Virus record (IMG/VR): IMGVR_UViG_3300023084_000171
Location: 1 to 20,706 of that record
Direction: 5' to 3' (one strand)
Source of the DNA: a virus
Length of the DNA stretch: 20,706 nt
The translations under genes and the position numbers were made by a program. The notes under the pieces were generated by a model. The model saw nothing but the letters and a program-made list of their open reading frames with translations, ran no database searches and was not told where the DNA came from. Below, one piece after another: positions 1-6,195 of the stretch (position 1 is its first letter; each line of letters begins with the position of its first letter).

Positions 1-1221
1 AGGCACGGCACCGCCAGCCTTTAGCCAGTCGGCTAAACCAAATGCCATCTCACTTCCAGCATCTGCATAGTTGTCGGAATCAGTTGCGGGAGATTGGAGG
101 TGAATAGGGCGCACTCTAATTCCAAGTTGCTGTGCCAAGTCCATGTGTGACAGGGCATCCACTGGAGAAGCTCCGAGTCCGATCTCATCTATCTTTACCT
201 CTATCTCTCTGTCTGTGTCGCGGCGAAGCCGACGAACGGTGTCTACAATCTTACTGGCTACCTGCACCCCATCCGATCCTTGCAGGACCACGGGTTCCAT
301 TGCCCAGTGGCCGCGAACAGGAAAAATGACGGTTTCATCATCTCCGAAGCGGGCTACGTCAACACCAAGGCGCAACGCACCCTCGCGGGATACTGTGGGC
401 CATCGGTCCTTTGCAAACTCAATAGTTTCAAGCCCGTATACCGTATTGTCGCCGTGGCCGGGGAAGTCCCCCATTACACGAACGCGGTACAGCGGGCTGT
501 CCTCGCCCCATTGGTCCTTCTTCTGCTGGCACCACTTCTTGGTGGCAAGACCGGGGATCTGTACTTCGCCCGTCACATTCGGGCTGTCCCAGCTGCTGAT
601 TTTTATGCAGTGCCACGACGCTCTGTACTTATTGAAAGCGTCAAAGAAGTGTCCACTCATCTTCGTACCCTGCGAAGCCATTACCATCTTGGCACCACCA
701 GCCATGTTTCCTTCCATGGCGGAAAACACAGCGTCTTGTATGCCCGAGGCCTCATCAAGCAGGTACATCACATGGGGAGAGGAGATACCAGCAGCATTCT
801 CAGCCTCCTTTGCAGAGAAGCCAAAGATTTGGTTGCCGCTGGTGAAAGTTAGGCCCGTGGCGGGATCAAGCGAAGGCGGTTTTATACATACCTGCTGGAG
901 GATCGGGGTTCGCTTGTATGCTGCGCGGATTTCACGCCACGCAATGTCCTTCACCTGATTGAAGGATGCCGCAGATAGGGCAACACGCGCATCCTCCCCC
1001 AAGAGGTGCCATTTGAAGGCCCACCACAGGGCCAATACCATAAAGGACCGTGACTTTGAAGTCTTATGCCCGGATCGGATGGCAACCTGGTCATTATCTC
1101 TGACGGCACGTAGCAGCTCACGCTGCTTTGACCACGTTGTCTCACCCAATACGTTTTCAGCAAACCATACCGGGTCCTCACACTTCTCGGCAAGGGCCTT
1201 AATGTCATCGGGAGTTGGCAT
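1..1221 (-). CDS. terL: Terminase large subunit (partial, runs off left edge)
   Basis: DNA-packaging motor: ATPase plus nuclease that cuts concatemeric phage DNA and pumps it into the prohead. I translated 407 codons from the ATG at 1221 with no stop before the window edge, so the C-terminus is missing. Visible motifs: an adenine/Walker A-like segment RSGHKTSKS (residues 49-57, a deviant P-loop typical of phage terminases), Walker B with catalytic acid VMYLLDEA (151-158), a coupling-motif-like MASQGT (181-186), and the RNase H-like nuclease start GVDVARFGDDE with Asp288, followed by the second acidic strand KIDEIGLG (343-350). It starts 12 bp after the stop of the small subunit and has no clear Shine-Dalgarno sequence, so translation is probably coupled to the upstream gene. 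Family assignment is secure; the subfamily is not resolved. Confidence 0.95.
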   Translation of the reverse strand, partial: MPTPDDIKALAEKCEDPVWFAENVLGETTWSKQRELLRAVRDNDQVAIRSGHKTSKSRSFMVLALWWAFKWHLLGEDARVALSAASFNQVKDIAWREIRAAYKRTPILQQVCIKPPSLDPATGLTFTSGNQIFGFSAKEAENAAGISSPHVMYLLDEASGIQDAVFSAMEGNMAGGAKMVMASQGTKMSGHFFDAFNKYRASWHCIKISSWDSPNVTGEVQIPGLATKKWCQQKKDQWGEDSPLYRVRVMGDFPGHGDNTVYGLETIEFAKDRWPTVSREGALRLGVDVARFGDDETVIFPVRGHWAMEPVVLQGSDGVQVASKIVDTVRRLRRDTDREIEVKIDEIGLGASPVDALSHMDLAQQLGIRVRPIHLQSPATDSDNYADAGSEMAFGLADWLKAGGAVP

Positions 1222-1233
1222 TAAATCAAAGAA

Positions 1234-1845
1234 CTATATTTTTCGGGCCGCGATGATAAGTTCATCAAACGCAGACAACTCCTCGCCTACGCTGGACTGC
1301 CTGTAACCACCGTAATGCTTCATCAGGCGGTCTAAGGCATCATCTGCCGGGTAGAAGTCAAACTCCGTCCCGTATTTTGTCGGCCTCATCTTCTTTAGGA
1401 GTGAACCGTAGCCCTCTTTCTGCATCTGCTTGACATCAAATACATATTCAATGCCCAAATGCAGTTCGCCCTCGCAATGAGGACAGGCGACAGGCACCTC
1501 CCGCAGGTATTTCATCAGGTCCACATCAGCAATCGCCGAAAACTTGGCAATCACCTCTTCCATCGGCATCTTCAGAGCATCCGACTGATCTATCAGCCGC
1601 CGCTCCACCTCTGCCCAGATGTGTTCCTTCTTAAACAGCTTGTGAGCCTTAACCTTCATCGCCCGGTACGCCCTTCCGTCGTCCTCCTGACCCTCTGGCA
1701 CCTTAGCGCAGTAGTAGCCAGCGGCTTCGTAGGAGCGGACCTTGTTCCGATAGGTCTGGCTCTCTGGATCAGTGTACAAGTCCACCAGCTTGGCTTCCTT
1801 ATCTGTAAACTGATCGTATGTCTTTAATTCGTGTCTTTCTGGCAT
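1234..1845 (-). CDS. terS: Terminase small subunit
   Basis: DNA-recognition partner of the large terminase, binding the packaging site and handing DNA to the motor. The N-terminal segment FTDKEAKLVDLYTDPES followed by KVRSYEAAGY resembles the helix-turn-helix start of Terminase_2-type small subunits (FVxEYLxDPN...AAxxAGY in the family). The C-terminal part has a CPHC pair, unusual but compatible with an insertion, and a LDRLMKHYGGY segment like the LxLLxKHxG motif that ends many of these proteins. I chose the ATG at 1845 (203 residues). A GTG at 1863 would add six residues and cannot be excluded; neither has a strong ribosome binding site. It is first in the minus-strand late operon and directly precedes terL. 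Confidence 0.85.
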   Translation of the reverse strand: MPERHELKTYDQFTDKEAKLVDLYTDPESQTYRNKVRSYEAAGYYCAKVPEGQEDDGRAYRAMKVKAHKLFKKEHIWAEVERRLIDQSDALKMPMEEVIAKFSAIADVDLMKYLREVPVACPHCEGELHLGIEYVFDVKQMQKEGYGSLLKKMRPTKYGTEFDFYPADDALDRLMKHYGGYRQSSVGEELSAFDELIIAARKI

Positions 1846-1875
1846 CCCGATCCATAGATACACCTTACTGGCCTT

Positions 1876-1904
1876 AATCTAATCTTCACAGAAATACGGC
1901 GCAA
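1876..1904 (-). promoter_or_regulatory. Candidate late promoter upstream of terS
   Basis: Reading the minus strand, TTGCGC (1904-1899), a 17-bp spacer and TAGATT (1881-1876) form a sigma70-like promoter about 30 bp before the terS start. The spacer contains one copy of the GTGAAGAT motif (1889-1882) that is otherwise found only in the 3386-3512 array, which suggests a shared binding protein. The match is only fair. Confidence 0.4.
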
Positions 1905-1922
1905 TAAAATTGAGAAATAAAG

Positions 1923-1951
1923 TTGCGTGGTATTATAGGTGGTGTTATATT
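1923..1951 (+). promoter_or_regulatory. Candidate sigma70 promoter for ssb (extended -10)
   Basis: TTGCGT (1923-1928), a 17-bp spacer and TATATT (1946-1951), with TG at 1943-1944 giving an extended -10. The spacer carries a 12-bp imperfect tandem repeat (GTGGTATTATAG then GTGGTGTTATAT). The promoter at 6437 has the same shape (TTGTGT, 17 bp, TATACT), and both are followed within 6 bp by TGTCGTG. Confidence 0.6.
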
Positions 1952-1956
1952 GCCCC

Positions 1957-1983
1957 TGTCGTGCAATTCCGCACGGCATTTTT
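1957..1983 (+). terminator. Stem-loop plus T5 in ssb leader (attenuator or 5' stabiliser)
   Basis: TGTCGTGC (1957-1964) pairs with GCACGGCA (1971-1978) over 8 bp, including one G-U pair, with a 6-nt loop, and is followed by TTTTT. The G-U pair makes it a better hairpin in plus-strand RNA. It begins about where transcription from the 1923-1951 promoter should start, so it would form the very 5' end of the ssb message. It could be an early intrinsic terminator or a 5' protective hairpin. Confidence 0.5.
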
Positions 1984-2004
1984 ACGTGTAAAGAGGTAAA
2001 TACC

Positions 2005-2421
2005 ATGGCAAGAGGAGTAAATAAGGTCATTCTCGTCGGCAATCTGGGACAAGACCCGGAGCTTCGCCACACAGACTCAGGAACCGCTGTCTGCAACATC
2101 CGACTCGCAACGAATGAGTCCTATAAGGATGGAAATGGAGAGTGGGTTGAGAGAACTGAGTGGCACAGCATTGTTGCCTGGGCGAGACTGGCTGAGATTT
2201 GCAACGAATATCTCAAAAAGGGATCACAGGTCTACTTTGAGGGCAGCTTGCAGACTCGCAAATGGCAGGATAAAGAAGGAAATGAACGCTATACAACCGA
2301 GATCAAGGCCAAGGAGATGATGATGCTCTCCAGCTCTGACTCCGGTGATGGTTCTACTGGTTCCCCACCCGCTGTAAAGCCGTCTACCAAGGAAGTAATA
2401 GACGACGTTCTACCTTTCTAA
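2005..2421 (+). CDS. ssb: Single-stranded DNA-binding protein
   Basis: Binds and protects single-stranded DNA during phage replication and recombination. The 138-residue product opens with [20 protein letters not shown], the hallmark OB-fold start of bacterial SSB, continues with [24 protein letters not shown] and [17 protein letters not shown], and ends in the acidic tip DDVLPF that recruits partner proteins to SSB. The linker is short and rich in Ser, Gly and Pro. The start is fixed by AAGAGG at 1991-1996, 8 bp before the ATG; an in-frame upstream extension exists but lacks SSB similarity. It stands alone, divergent from terS, behind its own promoter and leader hairpin. Length and intact tip indicate a functional SSB. 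Confidence 0.97.
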   Translation: MARGVNKVILVGNLGQDPELRHTDSGTAVCNIRLATNESYKDGNGEWVERTEWHSIVAWARLAEICNEYLKKGSQVYFEGSLQTRKWQDKEGNERYTTEIKAKEMMMLSSSDSGDGSTGSPPAVKPSTKEVIDDVLPF

Positions 2422-2480
2422 GGGGAAGCCTCCGCCCCACGGCGGGGCATATAGTGCAAGGTTTTTGTGAGTTTCCCCTT
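2420..2480 (+). other. Nested stem-loop at the ssb 3' end
   Basis: AAGGGGAA (2420-2427, overlapping the ssb stop codon) pairs perfectly with TTCCCCTT (2473-2480). The enclosed segment has a tight GC hairpin, CCGCC-CCAC-GGCGG (2432-2445), or alternatively GCCCC/GGGGC one step further. There is a T5 run inside the loop (2462-2466) but none directly after either stem, so this is not a textbook terminator. Likely a processing, stability or partial termination element. Confidence 0.45.
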
Positions 2481-2505
2481 CGCTGTATGTCCCGCCACCC
2501 TTTTA

Positions 2506-2582
2506 GGGTGCGAAGTGGTTTAGACCAGTAGTAAAGCCTTTGGGAAGCTACTGGAACCCCGGTTCAACTCCGGGCGCATCCA
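2506..2582 (+). tRNA. tRNA-like element with aberrant anticodon and D regions
   Basis: The acceptor stem is complete: GGGTGCG (2506-2512) pairs with CGCATCC (2575-2581), one G-U pair. A canonical T arm directly abuts it: CCCGG, TTCAACT, CCGGG (2558-2574), with the loop fitting TTCRANY. An anticodon-position stem AGTAG/CTACT (2527-2531, 2548-2552; extendable to 7 bp CCAGTAG/CTACTGG) sits a normal 5-nt variable region before the T arm. However, its loop is 16 nt instead of 7, and the D region is only about 11 nt without the GG of a D loop. The loop contains TTTGGGA, the usual loop of proline UGG tRNAs, but that register leaves a poor stem. No CCA follows. It may be a decayed tRNA, a tRNA mimic, or an integration-site remnant; a decoding tRNA is not assured. 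Confidence 0.45.
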
Positions 2583-2691
2583 CAACTGAGTAAGGCAGTC
2601 TAAACCTTGCCTGTTCTTACCTAAACAAAACCACCACACAGGCGAGATGGGCAGTTAGTAAGACCCGTCCGTCTGATGGGGGTGTCATTGT

Positions 2692-2749
2692 GTAGAGGCA
2701 ACGGGCTTTCGGGTGGGTGGGACCGCTGGAGGCCCGTTGTCGTTTCTAC
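2692..2749 (+). ncRNA. Structured RNA: long hairpin with G-quadruplex motif
   Basis: Outer stem GTAGA/TCTAC (2692-2696, 2745-2749) and inner 8-bp stem CAACGGGC/GCCCGTTG (2699-2706, 2732-2739) enclose a G-rich loop. GGG tracts at 2703-2705, 2711-2713, 2715-2717 and 2719-2721 fit a four-tract G-quadruplex pattern and would compete with the inner stem. The loop also contains GGGTGGGACCGC, close to the T-box antiterminator consensus GGGTGGNACCGC, but I see no specifier stem. It lies 38 bp before the small gene at 2787, so a leader role is possible. Confidence 0.4.
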
Positions 2750-2786
2750 GCTATAGGGGAAATTTATTTTCTAATGGAGAGAAAAC

Positions 2787-2900
2787 ATGACATTCATTGA
2801 AGAGGTTAAGCAGGACTGGAAGGTGAACAAGGCCAGTCGCATACGCCAAATGCTCTTCTGGGGCGCAATGGGATTCTTAACCGCCAATTTTATTTTCTGA
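2787..2900 (+). CDS. Small single-span membrane peptide (37 aa)
   Basis: An unrecognised 37-residue peptide. GGAGA at 2776-2780 lies 6 bp before the ATG, a good ribosome binding site in a stretch otherwise lacking genes. The N-terminal half is charged (TFIEEVKQDWKVNKASRIRQ) and the C-terminal half is one hydrophobic segment (MLFWGAMGFLTANFIF) long enough to cross a membrane, so an N-in orientation is likely. It follows the structured RNA at 2692-2749. Function cannot be given; small membrane peptides in phage early regions are often host-takeover or exclusion factors, but that is only context. Confidence 0.6.
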   Translation: MTFIEEVKQDWKVNKASRIRQMLFWGAMGFLTANFIF

Positions 2901-3319
2901 TTTTATTGCACCCAACTTAGGGCAATACTATCTTCTTACTACCGACGGGCGACTGGCTCCGAGGGTGTGAACAGGGCAGTGCGAGATACCCGCCAAACTT
3001 CAGTCTGAGACAAGCTGTTGGACCGACTAAAGTAAGTCCCCTGGCAAGAGCGTTGCTTACAGCATTAGGCTGTGCATCCCTTTGTGATTCCGGTGTCCCC
3101 CCGGCAACATACTCAGTCAGCGGCATTTATCTCTCTATAGAATCACAAGGAAGGGGGGGCTATCTCTTCCTCTTACTCTTCTCTATATCTGGCTATCTCT
3201 CAAGGCTCCTCCACCAAGGGTGTGATATGTTTAAGACAGGCAACTCACTACACCTGAGCCAGTCCAGAAACAGGTCTTGAAAATACCACACGCATTTGAA
3301 AGAGGGGTAAGGTAGGGGG

Positions 3320-3367
3320 CCGGCAAAAAAATACCCCCCCGACCCGGTAACTTACGGCAAAAAAAGG
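3320..3367. repeat. GGC-A7 motif pair (cluster 1 of 3)
   Basis: Two copies of GGCAAAAAAA (3324-3333 and 3357-3366), 33 bp apart, the first followed by a C6-7 run. They resemble the GG-A6-CC motifs clustered at 4730-4868 and 6336-6408 in intergenic DNA of the same region. Confidence 0.5.
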
Positions 3368-3385
3368 TGGATTCCAAATAGTTAT

Positions 3386-3512
3386 GTGAAGATACGGCCA
3401 GGATAGTGTGAAGATACAGTGAACTTGAGCACCGTTTCACAGAATCTGCGTAGAAACTACACATAAACTTCACGGGGATGGGTAACTCTTTTCCCCTTCA
3501 ACCAATCTTCAC
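3386..3512. repeat. GTGAAG repeat array (candidate replication origin or control site)
   Basis: Three plus-strand copies, GTGAAGATAC at 3386 and 3408 and GTGAAC at 3419, are spaced 22 and 11 bp, that is on the same DNA face. They are followed by three inverted copies ending at 3440 (GTGAAAC), 3473 (GTGAAGTT) and 3512 (GTGAAGAT), spaced 33 and 39 bp. The exact 8-mer GTGAAGAT occurs three times here and once in the terS promoter, and I found no other copy in the window. Spaced direct repeats followed by inverted ones fit initiator-binding iterons or a regulator array. No gene covers it. Confidence 0.55.
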
Positions 3513-3738
3513 TTGACAGAATGCACGTTTTTCCCTACGGACTGCAGGCATTGCCGATACTGCCAAAGGTAACTTGCCCGCATTGCCCTCTAAAATGAGC
3601 CAGGATGAGCGCAGATGCTTGGCCAGTAGGTAGGTATAGATTCCGGATTGGACGCGGTACAGAGGCTCTCAGGGGCCTCTCAAGAGATGTTCACCAGCTC
3701 GCACAGAAACGGTGGAACGTGCCGAATCGTTGGCACAT

Positions 3739-3772
3739 AAAAAAGGGGACCGATCAAAAGACCGATCCCCTT
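3739..3772 (-). terminator. Strong intrinsic terminator of the minus-strand early operon
   Basis: In minus-strand RNA, the arm at 3772-3760 and the arm at 3755-3743 pair over 13 consecutive positions (two of them G-U) around a UUUU loop, followed by a run of six U (3744-3739). In plus-strand RNA the two G-U pairs become A-C mismatches, so the element is directional. It lies after the small gene ending at 3794. Confidence 0.9.
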
Positions 3773-3790
3773 GGGTTTGGGTTTGGGTTT
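3773..3790. repeat. GGGTTT x3 telomere-like repeat
   Basis: Three perfect tandem GGGTTT units between the stop codon at 3794 and the terminator stem. Three G-tracts alone do not make an intramolecular quadruplex, although another G-run lies in the terminator stem on the same strand. Confidence 0.8.
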
Positions 3791-3793
3791 GTG

Positions 3794-3889
3794 TCAGATC
3801 CCGTAAAGGATACCAATGGCAAACCGTGTCAGAAAGTAGGCAAAGCCGACGATCATTCCGACCGTCATAATCTTTTCGGAGCGTGTCAT
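3794..3889 (-). CDS. Tiny membrane peptide (31 aa)
   Basis: Unrecognised 31-residue peptide: a short basic start (MTRSEKIM) and one hydrophobic segment (TVGMIVGFAYFLTRFAIGILYGI), predicted to span the membrane once. The ATG at 3889 lies two bases after the TAA of the upstream gene, so it is probably translated by re-initiation. It is the last gene before the strong terminator. A longer in-frame extension overlaps the upstream gene and is unlikely. Confidence 0.55.
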   Translation of the reverse strand: MTRSEKIMTVGMIVGFAYFLTRFAIGILYGI

Positions 3890-3891
3890 CG

Positions 3892-4560
3892 TTACACCGT
3901 TTTGATTTTGCTTTTCTGTGAACCGTGAACAGGAAACCCAATAGCGTAGGAGCGATCCGCGCGCGCACAGAGTCCGCACGTTGCGCAGGATACGTCCTCC
4001 CGTACTGTAGCAGGGCAGCGTACTACGCGCGCACCGTTGGGCGTGTGAGATACTTTCGGAGCGTCTTCCGGAAGCAATGTGACAACGGGCAATTGAAGCG
4101 CAAGGTATTGGTCCGCTTGCTCCAATGAATCCGCTGACAGGTTAACCGTGAAACCGTTGCGGTTTGCTTCCGCAATGTGCTTTCCGTTGTCCGCCTTGAA
4201 CGGATCGCAATGCGTATATGTGAAACCGTTCTTCCGCTTGTTAGCCGTTACGATATCCGCAAGAGCTTTTCCCGCAATGATACCGCCAACGTTGGGCAGA
4301 TCGCCCGCGATATTGTGCCGCCACATTGTGCCGATTGGAAGCTTGCGCACGTTGTCAAGAAAGCCTTTCCAGTCTGTGCCACGCTCCTTTGCCGTTACCT
4401 TGTCCCAATGCGTCCGCGTATAATATCCCGCGTCCGCGTAACAGCCATTTCGGTTTAACGGGCATTCGGGCGGGCACGTAGACCGCTCCGACGTTGTGAC
4501 GGGGATGGGTCCCGTTTTCTTGTTGCTTGAAACCCGTGTAAATGCGACTTGCCAAGCCAT
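3892..4560 (-). CDS. Cysteine-rich phage protein (DUF7227-like)
   Basis: Belongs to a widespread phage family of unknown function, which I believe is catalogued as DUF7227. Family landmarks: KKTGPIPVTTSERSTCPPEC near the start with Cys29 and Cys33 then GCYA (Cys40), MWRHNIAGDLP (79-89), GFTYTHCDPF, GFTVNLSAD, and the C-terminal cysteine set Cys182, Cys192, Cys195, Cys198 (CPAT...CATCGLC) before IGFPVHG. The two cysteine groups suggest metal or Fe-S binding; catalytic role unknown. 222 residues, full length. The start at 4560 has GGAAA 7 bp upstream. It is separated from the methyltransferase by the simple-sequence tract but probably shares its transcript, and overlaps functionally with the tiny peptide downstream. 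Confidence 0.75.
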   Translation of the reverse strand: MAWQVAFTRVSSNKKTGPIPVTTSERSTCPPECPLNRNGCYADAGYYTRTHWDKVTAKERGTDWKGFLDNVRKLPIGTMWRHNIAGDLPNVGGIIAGKALADIVTANKRKNGFTYTHCDPFKADNGKHIAEANRNGFTVNLSADSLEQADQYLALQLPVVTLLPEDAPKVSHTPNGARVVRCPATVREDVSCATCGLCARADRSYAIGFPVHGSQKSKIKTV

Positions 4561-4627
4561 GATATTTTCCGATTGATTGAAGTGAACGGGCCAAAGGTAG
4601 GCACGGGCTGCCCATCAACCAAATGAA

Positions 4628-4729
<102 letters not shown>

Positions 4730-4730
<1 letters not shown>

Positions 4731-4868
4731 AAAAACCCGCCGAAAAAACCCCACCCGGAAAAAAACCCGCCACAAAAAAAGAGGGACGCGGAAAAAACCG
4801 CGCCCCCCATGGGAAAAAATAGGGCGGAAAAAAGTCAGGAATTGGCGCGAAAAAATGCCCGCGAAAAA
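4730..4868. repeat. GG-A6-CC motif cluster (cluster 2 of 3)
   Basis: Nine A5-A7 runs start at 4730, 4743, 4759, 4774, 4792, 4814, 4828, 4850 and 4864, mostly flanked by G/C on the left and C-rich sequence on the right. One unit is a perfect inverted repeat, CGCGG-AAAAAA-CCGCG (4789-4802). On the minus (coding) strand they read as GC-rich stretches each followed by T6. The last three lie inside the 3' end of the methyltransferase gene. Confidence 0.7.
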
Positions 4869-5515
4869 CCAGTTGGCGTATTGGATCTGAGTTCCTTTGT
4901 ACGCTCAGATTTGCCGCCTAACTTTGCCCACATCCATGATCCGCGCTTGCCGCCCCGTTCATACATGACGGGTTCAACGGGAGACGTTGGAAGGTCTGCA
5001 TTGAACCTGCCCCATATGCAGGTTTTTTTTGTGTACGCCTCAGAATCAGGATCGTCTGCAAACCCTGCATAATCGCACGGATTGAAGATCAGTCCCCACT
5101 TTCCAAGTTCAGGCACAACGGATGCAATCCTGCCAACAGGATTCTCCAATGCCCACACCTTGGGATTGCACAGTTTGACGATCTCAAGGCAATCCCTGAC
5201 GATCTGAGCAGACTGCTCCGTGCGCCCGTCTTGGTCTTTGACCTTGAAATGCCTTGCCCCGCTTGAAGCAAAGTCTGTACACGGTACAGCGATCAGAATT
5301 ATGTCAAAATCAGGTTTGACGAATCCCTGACGGAGCAGGTTCAGGAATCCACGGGCAGTATCGCCACACCGCATCATGCCATCCTCAAAGGTCCACACGT
5401 TTTCCCCGTCAGCAGGTCTGTGCTTTGGGTCTACAAGGAACACGGTGTGTCCTGCGTCAGCGTAGGGCTTTGCCCACTTACCGGAATAATCACAGAGTGA
5501 AAGAACGTTCATCAT
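4835..5515 (-). CDS. C5-cytosine DNA methyltransferase (phage type)
   Basis: Transfers a methyl group from S-adenosylmethionine to C5 of cytosine in DNA. At 226 residues it is a compact phage version of the family. Motifs: NVLSLCDYSGKWAKPYADAGH (motif I-like SAM site), VPCTDFASSG (residues 77-86, motif IV with catalytic Cys79), ENPVGR (124-129, motif VI), YTKKTCIWG (161-169, motif VIII) and the end RSNTPTGFSRAFFRAN (motif X). There is little room for a target-recognition domain, so specificity may be low or unusual. ATG 5515 overlaps the upstream stop as ATGA, with AGAGG just before it. Likely protects phage DNA from restriction or marks it. The motif X codons come from the A-run region. Confidence 0.85.
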   Translation of the reverse strand: MMNVLSLCDYSGKWAKPYADAGHTVFLVDPKHRPADGENVWTFEDGMMRCGDTARGFLNLLRQGFVKPDFDIILIAVPCTDFASSGARHFKVKDQDGRTEQSAQIVRDCLEIVKLCNPKVWALENPVGRIASVVPELGKWGLIFNPCDYAGFADDPDSEAYTKKTCIWGRFNADLPTSPVEPVMYERGGKRGSWMWAKLGGKSERTKELRSNTPTGFSRAFFRANS

Positions 5516-5901
5516 GCCACCTCTTTTCCTAATGCAAATTTGATATGGTCCGCTGTAAACTTGTACCTGTTGCCATTGCTCAAGTTAATGGCTGAAATAG
5601 GATACTTACTGCGCCGTGTGTTGAGTCCCACGATAGAATACTGAGATCCGTTTGAGGTGAACACCTTGTTCAGATCCCCTGCCTCCAATCCGTAGAACTT
5701 CGCCATCTTCAGGAATGTCTCCGCATCTTTGTCCAATACGGTTCCATCCTGATTAATGTCGCTGATCTCAAGTTTTAGCGTGGCATTGGTTTCGTAATAG
5801 GTGCCATTGCCACGCTTGATTTGCACGTTGTGCTTTTTAGCGATTTCCTGAAGTGCAACTTCAATTTCGCTTGCAAGTGTTTCAAGGATTGCTCTGTTCA
5901 T
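5512..5901 (-). CDS. Phage hypothetical protein (129 aa)
   Basis: Not recognised. The 129-residue product starts with a helical acidic segment (MNRAILETLASEIEVALQEIAKKH) and continues with a mixed alpha/beta region (YYETNATLKLEISDINQDG, GSQYSIVGLNTRRSKYPISAI, GNRYKFTADHIKFAL). No signal peptide or membrane segment. The ATG at 5901 is fixed by GGAGG 9 bp upstream; the longer open frame to 6069 has no ribosome binding site. Its leader CGCGGAGGCGTAGACCA is nearly identical to that of the next upstream gene. The stop overlaps the methyltransferase start, so the two are translationally coupled. Confidence 0.75.
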   Translation of the reverse strand: MNRAILETLASEIEVALQEIAKKHNVQIKRGNGTYYETNATLKLEISDINQDGTVLDKDAETFLKMAKFYGLEAGDLNKVFTSNGSQYSIVGLNTRRSKYPISAINLSNGNRYKFTADHIKFALGKEVA

Positions 5902-5923
5902 TGGTCTACGCCTCCGCGTAATG

Positions 5924-6160
5924 TTAGATAATGTTCTGATATACAAGTGAATCGGGGTACTTAGACTTTGCCATGTTGACTGCCGACTCAGCAACGGTAC
6001 GTCTCTTGAATGTGCCAATTTCCAAGAAATCATATGGCACACCGTCCATACGAAAGACAACACACACATTGTAGGCAGAATCGCCTATATGTTCTGATGG
6101 ATTGTCTACCACATTGTGGTGCAGGTCCACCATCTGAATTAGGATTTCTGTGGTTTCCAT
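5924..6160 (-). CDS. Phage hypothetical protein (78 aa)
   Basis: Not recognised. 78 residues, acidic to neutral, soluble: METTEILIQMVDLHHNVVDN at the start, VCVVFRMDGVPYDFLEIGTF in the middle and AVNMAKSKYPDSLVYQNII at the end. First gene of the minus-strand early operon, 36 bp after the -10 of its promoter. The ATG at 6160 has the GGAGGCGTAGATCA leader shared with the next gene. Confidence 0.7.
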   Translation of the reverse strand: METTEILIQMVDLHHNVVDNPSEHIGDSAYNVCVVFRMDGVPYDFLEIGTFKRRTVAESAVNMAKSKYPDSLVYQNII

Positions 6161-6195
6161 TGATCTACGCCTCCGCGTGATTTGATGATGGGTGA

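Larger units (their letters stand above)
2901..3736. other. Gene-poor stretch
   Basis: No convincing gene on either strand: the open frames here lack ribosome binding sites and family resemblance. Contents: a hairpin at 2997-3034 whose two 9-nt arms pair fully only in minus-strand RNA; a purine/pyrimidine-skewed tract around 3148-3205 with GGCTATCTCT twice; the A-run motifs at 3327-3367; and the GTGAAG array at 3386-3512. From 3513 to 3736 I see nothing specific. Confidence 0.6.

Noticed and set aside
143-958. Long plus-strand open frame opposite terL (271 codons)
   Set aside because: It is antisense to an unmistakable large terminase and has no family resemblance or ribosome binding site.
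2506-2582. Attachment site (attP) in a tRNA 3' half
   Set aside because: The T arm and acceptor would suit one, but no integrase is visible in the window; kept only as an alternative.
3053-3473. Open frames of 75 and 80 codons in the gene-poor stretch
   Set aside because: They start at non-ATG codons without ribosome binding sites, and their composition is not protein-like.
3386-3512. CRISPR array
   Set aside because: Repeats are only 6-10 bp, in both orientations and unevenly spaced; they fit protein-binding sites.
3605-3928. 107-codon plus-strand frame
   Set aside because: It crosses the minus-strand terminator and a real minus-strand gene, with no ribosome binding site.
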